A program made the translations under genes and the position numbers. Positions 25,129 to 33,540 of a stretch of DNA of 34,288 bases are shown here, one piece after another. Each line of letters starts with the position of its first letter. Within the stretch, counting starts at the first letter, position 1. The notes beneath the pieces were generated by a model. It did no database searches. It saw nothing but the letters and a program-made list of their open reading frames with translations, and was not told the DNA's origin. The DNA lies in the NCBI GenBank assembly GCA_016211195.1, contig JACQSS010000003.1, positions 1-34,288 of the forward strand, in the 5' to 3' direction. The stretch comes from Candidatus Woesearchaeota archaeon (GTDB taxonomy: Archaea > Nanobdellota > Nanobdellia > Woesearchaeales > JAGVYF01).

Positions 25129-25963
25129 GTTCCTTCTCCAGGAGCGCATTCAGTGCTGCAACCGCGACTGCAAGCTCCTCCTTTCCCGGTTCACGAGTTG
25201 TCAGCTGCTGAAACCAGAGTCCCGGAGTGATCAGTAGGCGAAGCGCCCTATTGTCACGGAGACGCGCAGCAAGTTTGATAAGTTCATAGGAGAGACCAGC
25301 AAGAACAGGGAGCACGAGCAGACGCACAAGCATCTTGAGCATCCAATGCTCAACAGTGAATAACGAGAAGACGAGAATGCTACAAAGCAGAATGACCATG
25401 ACAAATGTGGTACCGCAGCGCGGATGCACTGTTGAGCATGTCCGTGCACTCTCGGCTGTGACTTTCCTTTTCTGCTCATAACAGTTCACCACTTTATGCT
25501 CGGCGCCGTGATAGCGGAAAAGTTTCCTGACATCTTCCATGCGCGAAATAATGCCGACATATCCGATGAAGATACCCATACGGAAGATGCCATCGAGAAT
25601 GTTAAAGAGTGCGCCTGACGAGACGAGAGCTGACGTGATGAACAATGGTAGTGCAATGAAAAAGACAACAGCAAAGAGAACAGAAGACGCAAGTAGGAAA
25701 AAAACATCTTTTTTCGCGAGTTCCTCACCGTCACCTTCGGCCTGCGCGGTGCTCCACAGAAGTGATGAGATGCCAAGGATGAGCATATCATAAAGTGCTG
25801 TAATACCACGCAAGACGGGAATTGAAGAGAAGCGCAATGGTTTGACACTGTCGACCTTCGTTACGATTTGTCCATCCCTACGGACAGCCACAACGCAATA
25901 ATGTGCAGAACGCAGCATGACTCCTTCAATGACCGCCTGTCCACCAATATTTTGAAGAGTCAT
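25112..25963 (-). CDS. DUF1385 (YqhQ-like) membrane protein
   Basis: The 283-residue product carries the family hallmarks in order: GGQAVIEGVMLR near the start, a pair of membrane helices in the middle, FRYHGAEHKVVNCYE, the HPRCGTTFVM motif, another membrane segment, and TPGLWFQQLTTREPGKEELAVAVAAL at the end. The family is widespread in bacteria and DPANN; its biochemical role is unknown, though the His/Cys motifs suggest metal binding at the membrane. The ORF track starts at 26065 inside repeat B2; ATG 25963 opens directly on the conserved GGQA region and is preferred. A weak A/T-rich promoter stretch lies near 26007. Confidence 0.88.
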   Translation of the reverse strand: MTLQNIGGQAVIEGVMLRSAHYCVVAVRRDGQIVTKVDSVKPLRFSSIPVLRGITALYDMLILGISSLLWSTAQAEGDGEELAKKDVFFLLASSVLFAVVFFIALPLFITSALVSSGALFNILDGIFRMGIFIGYVGIISRMEDVRKLFRYHGAEHKVVNCYEQKRKVTAESARTCSTVHPRCGTTFVMVILLCSILVFSLFTVEHWMLKMLVRLLVLPVLAGLSYELIKLAARLRDNRALRLLITPGLWFQQLTTREPGKEELAVAVAALNALLEKEHAAAA

Positions 25964-26025
25964 GTGGCTGGGTGGGCTATCTTCAGACAGGACGTGCTTC
26001 TCCTTTTTAATCCTTTCTGGATTTA

Positions 26026-26190
26026 GGGCTCCATCCAAAAACTCCGCTCCGCTTCGGGTTGGCATCGGTTCGGCTCGTTGTTGTGTTTGCGCAAAGCGGG
26101 TCCCTCCCGCATGGAGCTGTCCCCTTCCGCTTTGTTTCCCTCCTTTTTAGAGCCTCACAAAAGGGATGCCAACCTATTTTTGGATGGAGC
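26026..26190 (-). mobile_element. Structured mobile repeat type B, copy B2, with 9-bp target duplication
   Basis: A 165-base element. The outer arms are GGCTCCATCCAAAAA / TTTTTGGATGGAGC, so the T-A pair of B1/B3 (GGCTTCATCC) has become C-G on both sides. The second arms GGTTGGCATC / GATGCCAACC are kept, and so is the AAGCGGAAGGGG box; the inner ATGGA hairpin is not. The direct repeat CTGGATTTA lies at 26017-26025 and 26191-26199. It sits 63 bases upstream of the DUF1385 ATG in the gene's direction. Confidence 0.87.
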
Positions 26191-26203
26191 CTGGATTTAA
26201 TTC

Positions 26204-26219
26204 CCGCAGCTTGCTGCGG
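26204..26219. terminator. Short perfect hairpin between the AAA+ and DUF1385 genes
   Basis: CCGCAGC-TT-GCTGCGG forms a 7-base stem with a two-base loop, 29 bases beyond the AAA+ gene stop codon on the minus strand. It could help end that transcript; no long T run follows, so the call is weak. Confidence 0.3.
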
Positions 26220-26247
26220 TTGGGATAACCGCGGCACAAAAATCGTT

Positions 26248-27528
26248 TTACTCATTTTGGAACCCTATTTTTTGCTTCATTGCATGATGGGTTGAGAGCA
26301 CATCCAGTATGCCTTTCTGTGTGACCGGAGGCTGTACATGCCCGGTCGCAATATGCTTTTCAAGACGTTTCTGCAATGCATCAGCCAGCAGTTGTTCCAG
26401 ATCAGCACACGTCTTTCCACAGGTCTTTTCCGCAATGGCCTGCAGGTCAATATCCTGAAATAACTGCTTGCCTGCAGCATCCTCCTTTATCCGCATGTGG
26501 ATGGCAAGAACCTCTACCCGCCCCTGCTCATCTGGGGGCGGCACATAGAGCTGTTTATCAAATCTGCCCGGACGCAGCAATGCTGGGTCGATGCCACAAA
26601 TTTTTTTCCGGGGATCGTGCATATTCGTCGAGCCCATGACAATCATATTTTTCTTTGTCCCCATGCCATCCATCTCAGTCAGGAGGACACTCACCAGACG
26701 GTTTTCGTCCTTGTCTGCTGCCTGCGTTGCTTCTGTCCTGGGAGCAGCGAGGACATCAATCTCATCTATATACAGAATCAGGTTTTCCTTTTTGCTCTTG
26801 CATTCAGCAAAGAATTCTTTGAGCTTGCGTGGGGCTGCCATATGATACTGCGACCAGAAATCACCAGCATCAATGGACATAAACTGGCTCTTGGCTTCTG
26901 TCGCGAGGGCACGGGCAAGATAGGTCTTGCCACAACCGGGCGGGCCGTAAAGCAGGATGCCGCGGGGCAGCTTGCCGCCTTCACGCATGAATTCATCAGT
27001 ATTATTCAGTCCCCACAAGACGTATTCCAGCTCCTTCTTGATGGGAACCAGTCCCCCGACATCAGCCAGATTGACCGGTGCAACGTTTTTCGCTTCGGTC
27101 TTTTTGTCAGCTTGTGCATCTGTCCAGAGTTCCCGGTATTCACGCAAGGGTTGTTTGGCCAGCCGACCAAGCCGTTTCTCAAGCGGGAAGAGAATATGAC
27201 ATTTGCCGAGCCTGCTGTCATCATCAAGCAGACTACCACCGTGCTCAATCAATGCCTCATGCAACGCCCAGCGGGCAATATTCCGCAAAGTCCCCTCAGG
27301 AAATATCTCAATGCGGTACCGACCTTGACCCAGCGGGCTGACAACAAAGTAGGGATTATACTGCACCTCCTCGTGGGATTGATACGCCATCGTAAGGGCA
27401 TAGGAACCGTGGACCTGCCCATAGGGGACTGCCTTGAATGCGAGACCCTGCCCAAATTCCTGCTGGAGATAAATAATGACCTTCTCAAGAAAACCCAGCA
27501 TATCCTGATCTTCTGCTTGAGGACTCAC
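26248..27528 (-). CDS. AAA+ ATPase of the PAN/Cdc48/FtsH-like classic clade with a novel N-terminus
   Basis: The 426-residue product has one AAA+ module: Walker A GPPGCGKT (195-202), Walker B ILYIDE (251-256), and a second region of homology with DPALLRPGRFD (314-324). The C-terminal helical lid contains KTCADLEQLL. The first 150 residues are not a Cdc48 N domain, PAN coiled coil/OB fold or protease; they look like a small alpha/beta domain of their own, probably for substrate recognition. It therefore may be an unfoldase or remodeller. The start is GTG 27528, with an A/T-rich TAAGAATATAG stretch about 25 bases upstream. Internal ATG 27501 is the alternative. Confidence 0.85.
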   Translation of the reverse strand: MSPQAEDQDMLGFLEKVIIYLQQEFGQGLAFKAVPYGQVHGSYALTMAYQSHEEVQYNPYFVVSPLGQGRYRIEIFPEGTLRNIARWALHEALIEHGGSLLDDDSRLGKCHILFPLEKRLGRLAKQPLREYRELWTDAQADKKTEAKNVAPVNLADVGGLVPIKKELEYVLWGLNNTDEFMREGGKLPRGILLYGPPGCGKTYLARALATEAKSQFMSIDAGDFWSQYHMAAPRKLKEFFAECKSKKENLILYIDEIDVLAAPRTEATQAADKDENRLVSVLLTEMDGMGTKKNMIVMGSTNMHDPRKKICGIDPALLRPGRFDKQLYVPPPDEQGRVEVLAIHMRIKEDAAGKQLFQDIDLQAIAEKTCGKTCADLEQLLADALQKRLEKHIATGHVQPPVTQKGILDVLSTHHAMKQKIGFQNE

Positions 27529-27572
27529 ATGAGATACTCATTTTCTATATTCTTAAATGCTTTGGCTCTGTT

Positions 27573-27738
27573 GGCTTCATCCAAAAAATCCGCTTCGCTC
27601 TGGGTTGGCATCGGTTCGGCTCATCCTATAAACCACATAGAGTGGCACCTTCCCGTATGGAGCGACCCCTTCCGCTTGTCCATGTTACCCATTCTTTAGT
27701 CTCACAAAAATGATGCCAACCTATTTTTGGATGAAGCC
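27573..27738 (-). mobile_element. Structured mobile repeat type B, copy B3
   Basis: A 166-base element nearly identical to B1, with outer arms GGCTTCATCCAAAAA / TTTTTGGATGAAGCC (perfect), second arms GGTTGGCATC / GATGCCAACC, and an inner ATGGA / TCCAT hairpin with AAGCGGAAGGGG. It lies between the end of the IMP dehydrogenase gene and the start of the AAA+ gene, 45 bases from the latter. No direct repeat was seen at its edges, so one flank may have been rearranged. Confidence 0.83.
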
Positions 27739-27749
27739 GCGGTGAATTA

Positions 27750-30317
27750 TCACTTCACGACATTTACATCATGGGGATGGCTTTCCCGCAATCCTGCTGC
27801 ACTCATCTTGATGAACTGTGCTTTTTCCTGCATCTCTTCCAATGTCTGTGCGCCACAATAACTCATGCCAGACCTCAAACCACCAATAAGTTGGTGAATG
27901 ACTTCAGCAACCTTCCCCCGATACGGGACCATTGCTTCCACACCTTCAGGAACATAGTCGTTAGGCTCATCTTTTTTTCCTTCGCGCTCATTCCTGCCTA
28001 ACTGGGCACCGAATGATGCCATGCCCCTGCAGACTTTCTGCTTGATGCCATTCCTGATGATCGTAACACCAGGGCTTTCATCTGTGCCTGCAAGAAGACT
28101 GCCTAACATCACATTCTGTGCACCCGCTGCAAGTGCCTTTGTGATGTCACCAGAGGTCTTAATGCCCCCATCGGCGATAATCGGGATGTTTGCCTGCTTT
28201 GCCGCTTGTGCACAATCGAGGATTGCCTGCAACTGGGGAACGCCTGAACCCGTGACAACACGGGTAATACAGATTGAATTATGGACAATGGCATTATTTG
28301 CTATAAAGCTGTGTGTGGGGCAAGCGACTTCCAAATCATACACCTCAGTATATATACTCGTTTCCTGTTTCTCAAGGAGTTTTATTGCTTGGTAATCCTT
28401 GGTTAGCCGTTTTGCTCCCGTATTAAGAATGCTTGCCACATAACTTTGATGGAGATTCTCCATAACAGTATTCAGACCCCCTACCCGGCGCGCCTTTTTT
28501 CCATTGTTTGGAAAAACCCCGGTCAAGAGGTATGTTAAAATAGTAAACAGCTCTATAAGATAACGGGAAGTGTTATGAAAGAGCACTCTCCCCTCAGGTT
28601 CAATGTTACCATCGCTATCAATAAGTCCATCCAATATTCCTCTTAAATACTCCTTATTGTGACTCAAAAATTCAGCAGGGAGATTTTTGTTTTGTCTCTT
28701 TCCAAACCTTTGTAAAAACTCTGCAAACGGTTTGTAATATAGGATAACGATGAATATATTCTTCCTTTCGTAGATTTTACATTGTTTACCAAACATGGAA
28801 GAAATACATCTTGTCAACTTCTCAACTTTATGTTGTTCATGTTTTCCAAAGTACCACCGTACAGAGCCTATATGGGAGTTATCATTGATAATTGCTGTAT
28901 GTGCTGAACCATCCCCTAAAAATGTCCCGAAGATATAACCCAAGTCATATGTGGGCTTGAGAATAGTGTCAACCTCATATTGCAGTGTTTTGTGATTACC
29001 GCTTTTTCTTTTTTTGAGTTGTATCTCAAATGAATCAGGTAACTCAAAGCTCATGTTTCTAGGCATGAGAAGCACGTCTTGTTTTAGGTCCTGAATCTGT
29101 TTCCACTTATATTTGGATACTTTCGGTACAGTTTTGCTTTGCACTTGGAGAAGTGAAGCGTATCCCCTGCTTTGCATGGTCTCAACCGAATTCGTATTCA
29201 AATCACCAATCCAATATTGGTGGTCAGGTGTCACATATGTTTCTTCATAGAAGAGAGAGCTTCTAATGCTATGCACTGTTTTAATTCCGGTACAGAAAGA
29301 ACGCAAAACCGTTACTGGTTTGCCCTCCATATTGATGACACGGTCGCTAGGTCTGACTTCCTCTATGTTTTTGTATAGACCATTTGCCATGAGTATTCGT
29401 GTTCCTGCAGCAAAACATCCACCCCCGACACCAACCTTTATCGCATCTGCACCAGCCTCAATCAGGTCTCGTGTGCCGTCTGCAGTTACCACATTTCCCG
29501 CAATGATGTCAACAGTAAAGCGTTTCTTCAGTTCTTTGACAGTGGCTATCGCCAAATCGGAGTGCCCATGGGCTATGTCCACAACAAGCACATCACACCC
29601 AGCCCTGACCAACGCTTCCGCCCTTTCAAGAAAATCTTCCTTAACCCCCACAGCAGCTCCGACAAGCAGTCTCCCTTTCTCATCACGGGATGCGAGAGGG
29701 TGCTCTAGTCGCTTGACAATGTCCTGGGCAGTGATGAGACCTTTGAGTTTCCCTGTTGCGTCGACCAAAGGCAGTTTCTCGATGCGATGCTTTGCAAGAA
29801 CTTTCCGTGCATCGTCTAATGATGTATCGGGTTGACCAGTAATGAGGCGTTCCTTTGGTGTCATAATAGTCCGGATGACTGTATCAAGATTCTCCTCAAA
29901 GGCAATATCACGTCTGGTCAGGATGCCCATCAGGAAAGAGTCATCATCAACGCATAACAGTCCAGACACTTGATGCTGTTCCATGGCTTCCTTTGCATCA
30001 CGTAGTGTCATATCCGGACTGATAGTGAACGGGGTATCGATGACAAGATTGTCCGCGCGTTTCACGAGCTGGACCTCCCTGACCTGCGTCTTGATAGGCA
30101 TAAACCGGTGGATGATGCCAATACCTCCTTCCCGCGCCAGCGCAATGGCCATCTTGTGTTCAGTCACTGTATCCATATTGGAGGAGACAATCGGGATGTT
30201 AAGGGAGATATGACGTGACAGCTGGGTCCGGGTACTGACATCTTTTCTGCTTGACACTGATGATCGTTTGGGAACAAGCAAGACATCATCAAATGTCAGC
30301 GCTTCAGTGATCTGCAT
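27750..30317 (-). CDS. guaB: Inosine-5'-monophosphate dehydrogenase precursor, interrupted by an intein
   Basis: Catalyses the NAD-dependent oxidation of IMP to XMP, the committed step of GMP synthesis. The 855-residue precursor contains a 380-residue intein (301-680); the joined exteins give 475 residues, the usual size. The N-extein has the [10 protein letters not shown] opening, SSNMDTVTE, two CBS domains (about 92-205) and the [15 protein letters not shown] barrel segments, ending at KVGVGGG. The C-extein begins [15 protein letters not shown], where Cys is the catalytic residue that forms the E-XMP intermediate; the flap GMASFGAQ and the YRG segment follow. A TTAATATAG box at 30341-30349 is centred 28 bases upstream. 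Without splicing the catalytic loop is destroyed. Confidence 0.96.
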   Translation of the reverse strand: MQITEALTFDDVLLVPKRSSVSSRKDVSTRTQLSRHISLNIPIVSSNMDTVTEHKMAIALAREGGIGIIHRFMPIKTQVREVQLVKRADNLVIDTPFTISPDMTLRDAKEAMEQHQVSGLLCVDDDSFLMGILTRRDIAFEENLDTVIRTIMTPKERLITGQPDTSLDDARKVLAKHRIEKLPLVDATGKLKGLITAQDIVKRLEHPLASRDEKGRLLVGAAVGVKEDFLERAEALVRAGCDVLVVDIAHGHSDLAIATVKELKKRFTVDIIAGNVVTADGTRDLIEAGADAIKVGVGGGCFAAGTRILMANGLYKNIEEVRPSDRVINMEGKPVTVLRSFCTGIKTVHSIRSSLFYEETYVTPDHQYWIGDLNTNSVETMQSRGYASLLQVQSKTVPKVSKYKWKQIQDLKQDVLLMPRNMSFELPDSFEIQLKKRKSGNHKTLQYEVDTILKPTYDLGYIFGTFLGDGSAHTAIINDNSHIGSVRWYFGKHEQHKVEKLTRCISSMFGKQCKIYERKNIFIVILYYKPFAEFLQRFGKRQNKNLPAEFLSHNKEYLRGILDGLIDSDGNIEPEGRVLFHNTSRYLIELFTILTYLLTGVFPNNGKKARRVGGLNTVMENLHQSYVASILNTGAKRLTKDYQAIKLLEKQETSIYTEVYDLEVACPTHSFIANNAIVHNSICITRVVTGSGVPQLQAILDCAQAAKQANIPIIADGGIKTSGDITKALAAGAQNVMLGSLLAGTDESPGVTIIRNGIKQKVCRGMASFGAQLGRNEREGKKDEPNDYVPEGVEAMVPYRGKVAEVIHQLIGGLRSGMSYCGAQTLEEMQEKAQFIKMSAAGLRESHPHDVNVVK
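28278..29417 (-). mobile_element. 380-residue LAGLIDADG intein in IMP dehydrogenase
   Basis: In-frame intein with all splicing blocks. Block A starts [13 protein letters not shown] with Cys1. Block B is [10 protein letters not shown] with the TxxH residues at about 63-66. The endonuclease block C is [12 protein letters not shown] (159-170) and block E is [12 protein letters not shown] (259-270), the two LAGLIDADG motifs with their Asp. Block F is VYDLEV..THSF (359-371). It ends NAIVHN with the C-terminal His-Asn. The +1 residue is Ser of the host SIC motif. It should therefore be splicing-competent, and the homing endonuclease appears intact. Its DNA is visibly richer in A/T than the flanking exteins, a sign of transfer. 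Confidence 0.95.
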
Positions 30318-30340
30318 GCCTTGTCCGCTTGCATTGGCCC

Positions 30341-30349
30341 TATATTAAG
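30341..30349 (-). promoter_or_regulatory. TATA box for the IMP dehydrogenase gene
   Basis: TTAATATAG-like box on the minus strand, centred 28 bases upstream of ATG 30317, within the divergent gap shared with the carbamate kinase promoter. Confidence 0.5.
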
Positions 30350-30364
30350 ATTGCGCCCGTTATC

Positions 30365-30373
30365 TTTATTAAA
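30365..30373 (+). promoter_or_regulatory. TATA box for the carbamate kinase operon
   Basis: TTTATTAA-type box on the plus strand, centred 26 bases before ATG 30395. It supports that start over the ORF-track start at 30329. Confidence 0.45.
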
Positions 30374-30394
30374 GCTGAAAACGTGGAAAAGCAC

Positions 30395-31300
30395 ATGAAG
30401 CCGATTGCAGTCGTGGCATTGGGAGGCAATGCGCTGATAGAAAAGAGCGAGGATATCCGCGCACAGGAGTTGCAGGCCCGGAAAGCAATGACCGCGCTTG
30501 TGCATTTGCATCAACGATATGATCTTGTCGTGACGCATGGCAACGGACCGCAAGTGGGTAATCTGCTGCTCCGCTCTGAAGTAGCGGGGACAAAAGCATA
30601 TCATGTGCCGCTGGACTATTGCGTCGCACAGTCACAAGGTGAGATTGGCTACTTATTGTCACAGGCAATTGAATATGTTTTTGCCAAAAGGGTCCGTGTC
30701 GTGACCGTTCTCACTCGGGTTACGGTTTCGCAAAAAGACCATGCATTCGCTCATCCCTCAAAGCCTATTGGTGACTTCTACTCTGTAGAAAAAACTGCTG
30801 AGTGGAAAACGCGCCATATCCCTTATGTCAGTGACGCTGGTCGGGGCTATCGGCGGGTTGTGCCGTCTCCAATGCCGAGAGGTATCCATGAGGCGGAAGC
30901 CATTATGACATTGACGAAGTCTGGTCACATTGTCATTGCAGTAGGTGGCGGTGGTATCCCAGTTTCCAACTCACAAGGGATTGAGGCGGTGATTGACAAG
31001 GATGCGGCAAGTGCATTGCTGGCAACCTCCATCAAAGCAGAACGTCTCATTATCCTGACAGCTGCCGATGCTGTCTATCTCGATTACCTGTCACCTGCCC
31101 GGCGCAAGGTGACGGCACTCACTGTTGCTGAATGCAGGAAACATCTTGCAGCAGGGCAATTCCCTGCCGGCAGCATGGGGCCTAAAATCATGGCTGCACT
31201 CTCTTTTCTGCAGCACGGTGGGTCGTCTGTCCTTATAACAGATCCTGAGCATGTTGAGCTGGCATTGAAAGGAAAGGCAGGTACTCTGGTTGTGAGGTGA
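30395..31300 (+). CDS. arcC: Carbamate kinase
   Basis: Amino-acid-kinase-fold enzyme that transfers phosphate between carbamoyl phosphate and ADP, making ATP plus carbamate. The 301-residue product starts MKPIAVVALGGNALIE and carries the family motifs THGNGPQVGNLLLR, the KPIGDFYS stretch of the carbamate-kinase protruding subdomain, RRVVPSPMPRGI, AVGGGGIPV and the IDKDAASALLA segment. Length and motif order are those of ArcC rather than of glutamate kinase or UMP kinase. ATG 30395 is chosen from the TATA box 26 bases upstream. First gene of a four-gene unit; with the carbamoyltransferase downstream it can capture energy from a carbamoylated substrate, as in arginine fermentation. No arginine deiminase gene is present in the window. 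Confidence 0.94.
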   Translation: MKPIAVVALGGNALIEKSEDIRAQELQARKAMTALVHLHQRYDLVVTHGNGPQVGNLLLRSEVAGTKAYHVPLDYCVAQSQGEIGYLLSQAIEYVFAKRVRVVTVLTRVTVSQKDHAFAHPSKPIGDFYSVEKTAEWKTRHIPYVSDAGRGYRRVVPSPMPRGIHEAEAIMTLTKSGHIVIAVGGGGIPVSNSQGIEAVIDKDAASALLATSIKAERLIILTAADAVYLDYLSPARRKVTALTVAECRKHLAAGQFPAGSMGPKIMAALSFLQHGGSSVLITDPEHVELALKGKAGTLVVR

Positions 31301-31306
31301 ACACAG

Positions 31307-32626
31307 ATGGGCAATAGTTATAAAGCAATTATCATGGGGGCAGCTGGACGCGACTTCCATAATTTTAATGTCTATTTCAGAAACAATCCCACATTTGATG
31401 TGGTCGCATTCACTGCAGCGCAGATTCCTGATATCGAAGGAAGGGTTTACCCCAAGCAGCTGGCTGGTTCCCGTTATGCACGGGGTATTCCCATCCTCGC
31501 AGAAGAGGATATGCCCAGACTCATTACGGAGCAGAAGATCGATTATGTTTTTCTGTCATACAGCGACCTATCCCATCTTGATGTGATGCATAAAGCATCC
31601 CTTGCTATGGCATCTGGTGCAAATTTTGCACTTCTTGGCCCGCGGGAGACGCAATTGCGGTCATGCAAACCTGTCGTCTCTGTCTGCGCAGTCAGGACTG
31701 GTTCAGGAAAAAGCCAGACTTCCCGGAAGATAGCGAAGTGGTACAAGGACAAGGGATACAAAGTCGTTGCTATCCGTCATCCTATGCCCTATGGTGATTT
31801 GGTCAAGCAGGTCTGTCAGCGCTTTGAGACATATGACGATTTGGCACGATACCAGTGTACTATTGAAGAACGTGAGGAGTATGAGCCTCACCTGAAGAAT
31901 GGCATTATTGTCTATGCAGGCGTCGATTACGAGATCATTTTACGGCAGGCGGAGAAGGAAGCAGATGTCATTATCTGGGATGGAGGTAATAATGATTTCC
32001 CATTTTATAAATCAGACCTGCAGATTGTCGTCGCAGATCCGCACCGTGCTGGCCACGAAGACAGTTATCATCCCGGAGAAACCAATGTACGCATGGCAGA
32101 TATCCTGCTTATCAACAAAGTGGACACTGCAAAGAAGGACGATGTCAGAAAAGTTGAGCTCAATCTGAAAAGGCTCAACCCACGCGCGAAAATCATCCAT
32201 GCCGCATCACCGATTGCATTGGACGACCCCAAAGCGCTCAGGGGCAAGAAGGTGCTTGCTGTCGAAGATGGGCCGACATTGACCCATGGCGGGATGCGCT
32301 ACGGCGCTGCAACCATCGCTGCGCAGCAGCATGGGTGCAAGGCCCTTATTGACCCGCGTCCCTATGCAGTCGGGTCCATTAAGGACACATTCAGGAAATA
32401 CCCGGACATTGGGGTATTGCTGCCTGCAATGGGCTATGGGGAAAAACAGATTCATGAGTTGCAACAGACAATCAATAAGGTTCCATGCGATACAGTACTG
32501 ATCGGCACTCCGATAGATCTTGGCCGGCTGATAAAAATCAACAAGCCTGCACAGCGGGTAACGTATTCGCTCAAAGAGCTTGATACGCCATTGGACGGGT
32601 TTCTGGGGAAGGTGATGCGGCGATGA
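31307..32626 (+). CDS. COG2403/cyclic 2,3-diphosphoglycerate synthetase-like GTPase
   Basis: The 439-residue product has an N-terminal Rossmann-like region (IIMGAAGRDFHNFN, residues 8-21) and a P-loop GTPase/kinase core with VRTGSGKSQ (129-137). It also has WDGGNNDFPF, INKVDTAKKDD (an NKxD-like base-recognition motif) and THGGMRYGAA near the C-terminus. This is the predicted-GTPase family whose members are often annotated as cyclic 2,3-diphosphoglycerate synthetase; the real activity in organisms of this kind is unknown. It sits between carbamate kinase (6-base gap) and the carbamoyltransferase (ATGA overlap), implying a role in carbamoyl phosphate use rather than thermoprotectant synthesis. 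That role is inference. Confidence 0.8.
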   Translation: MGNSYKAIIMGAAGRDFHNFNVYFRNNPTFDVVAFTAAQIPDIEGRVYPKQLAGSRYARGIPILAEEDMPRLITEQKIDYVFLSYSDLSHLDVMHKASLAMASGANFALLGPRETQLRSCKPVVSVCAVRTGSGKSQTSRKIAKWYKDKGYKVVAIRHPMPYGDLVKQVCQRFETYDDLARYQCTIEEREEYEPHLKNGIIVYAGVDYEIILRQAEKEADVIIWDGGNNDFPFYKSDLQIVVADPHRAGHEDSYHPGETNVRMADILLINKVDTAKKDDVRKVELNLKRLNPRAKIIHAASPIALDDPKALRGKKVLAVEDGPTLTHGGMRYGAATIAAQQHGCKALIDPRPYAVGSIKDTFRKYPDIGVLLPAMGYGEKQIHELQQTINKVPCDTVLIGTPIDLGRLIKINKPAQRVTYSLKELDTPLDGFLGKVMRR

Positions 32627-33540
32627 AGCATTTGCTTACCCTCAGTTCTCTGACAAAAGAAGAGATTCTTGGACTCATCGCGCTGGCAAGGAAGATAAAG
32701 AAAGCCCCTGCAAGATATGCGCAGAAGATGAAGGGCAAGTCATTGCTGATGCTTTTTGAAAAGCCGAGTCTCCGAACCCGTGTTTCATTTGAAGTTGGCA
32801 TGACGCAATTGGGTGGGCATGCGATTTTCTATGATGTCAGCACCTCACCCTTAGGCAAGGGAAAAGAAACCATTGAAGATACTGCGCGGACTGCATCGCG
32901 GTATGTTGATCTCATTATGGCAAGGGTCTATGACCAAGAGACGCTGGAAGCAATGGCAAAATACGCAACAGTACCAGTCATCAATGCGTTATCCAATTTC
33001 TCCCATCCCTGTCAGGTACTTTCAGATCTTCTGACTATCATAGAAAAAAAAAGATCGCTTAAGCTCAAAGTTGCTTATGTCGGTGATGGCAACAATAACG
33101 TGACCCATTCACTCTTGTTCGCGGGAGCATTGGTGGGTTTTGATGTTTCCGTAGGCTGCCCTGAGGGCAGTGAACCATTGCCAATGGTACAGGACTTTGC
33201 ACAGAAGGCAGGCAGGAAAAGCAAGGCTATGATTGTCATCACACCAGATCCACGGGAGGCCGTTAGGGATGCTGACATCATTTATACTGATACGTGGATG
33301 AGCTACCATGTTGCGCCAGAAGAGAAACCGAAACGTATCAAAACATTCACACCCTACCAGATCAATGACAGACTGATGGGACATGCGAAGAGAGATGCCC
33401 TGTTCATGCATTGCCTCCCGGCAACGCGGGGCGAAGAGGTGACTGCTTCTGTGTTGGATGGCAAGCAGTCAATTGTCTTCGACCAGGCGGAGAACAGGTT
33501 GCATATGCAGAAAGCCATCATGCTGACACTGGCAAAATGA
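32623..33540 (+). CDS. argF: Ornithine carbamoyltransferase-like enzyme with altered substrate loop
   Basis: Aspartate/ornithine carbamoyltransferase-fold protein. The 305-residue product has the carbamoyl-phosphate motif SLRTR (49-53), HPCQ (128-131) and HCLPATRGEEVT (263-274), all as in ornithine carbamoyltransferase. The ornithine-contacting loop, normally D-x-W-x-SMG, reads DTWMSYHV (223-230), so the amine substrate may not be ornithine. With carbamate kinase upstream the pair could run in the catabolic direction, making ATP from a carbamoylated amine. It overlaps the genes on both sides as ATGA. The symbol reflects the fold and closest motifs; the substrate is not proven. Confidence 0.85.
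   Translation: MKHLLTLSSLTKEEILGLIALARKIKKAPARYAQKMKGKSLLMLFEKPSLRTRVSFEVGMTQLGGHAIFYDVSTSPLGKGKETIEDTARTASRYVDLIMARVYDQETLEAMAKYATVPVINALSNFSHPCQVLSDLLTIIEKKRSLKLKVAYVGDGNNNVTHSLLFAGALVGFDVSVGCPEGSEPLPMVQDFAQKAGRKSKAMIVITPDPREAVRDADIIYTDTWMSYHVAPEEKPKRIKTFTPYQINDRLMGHAKRDALFMHCLPATRGEEVTASVLDGKQSIVFDQAENRLHMQKAIMLTLAK

Noticed and set aside
26497-27699. 400-residue plus-strand ORF
   Set aside because: Lies antisense to the AAA+ ATPase gene, and its end is encoded by repeat B3; the AAA+ frame has all family motifs.
23444-27738. Reading the type B repeats as integron attC sites
   Set aside because: They have folded arms, but no GTTRRRY core was found, no integron integrase is present, and target duplications of 8-9 bases fit transposition instead.
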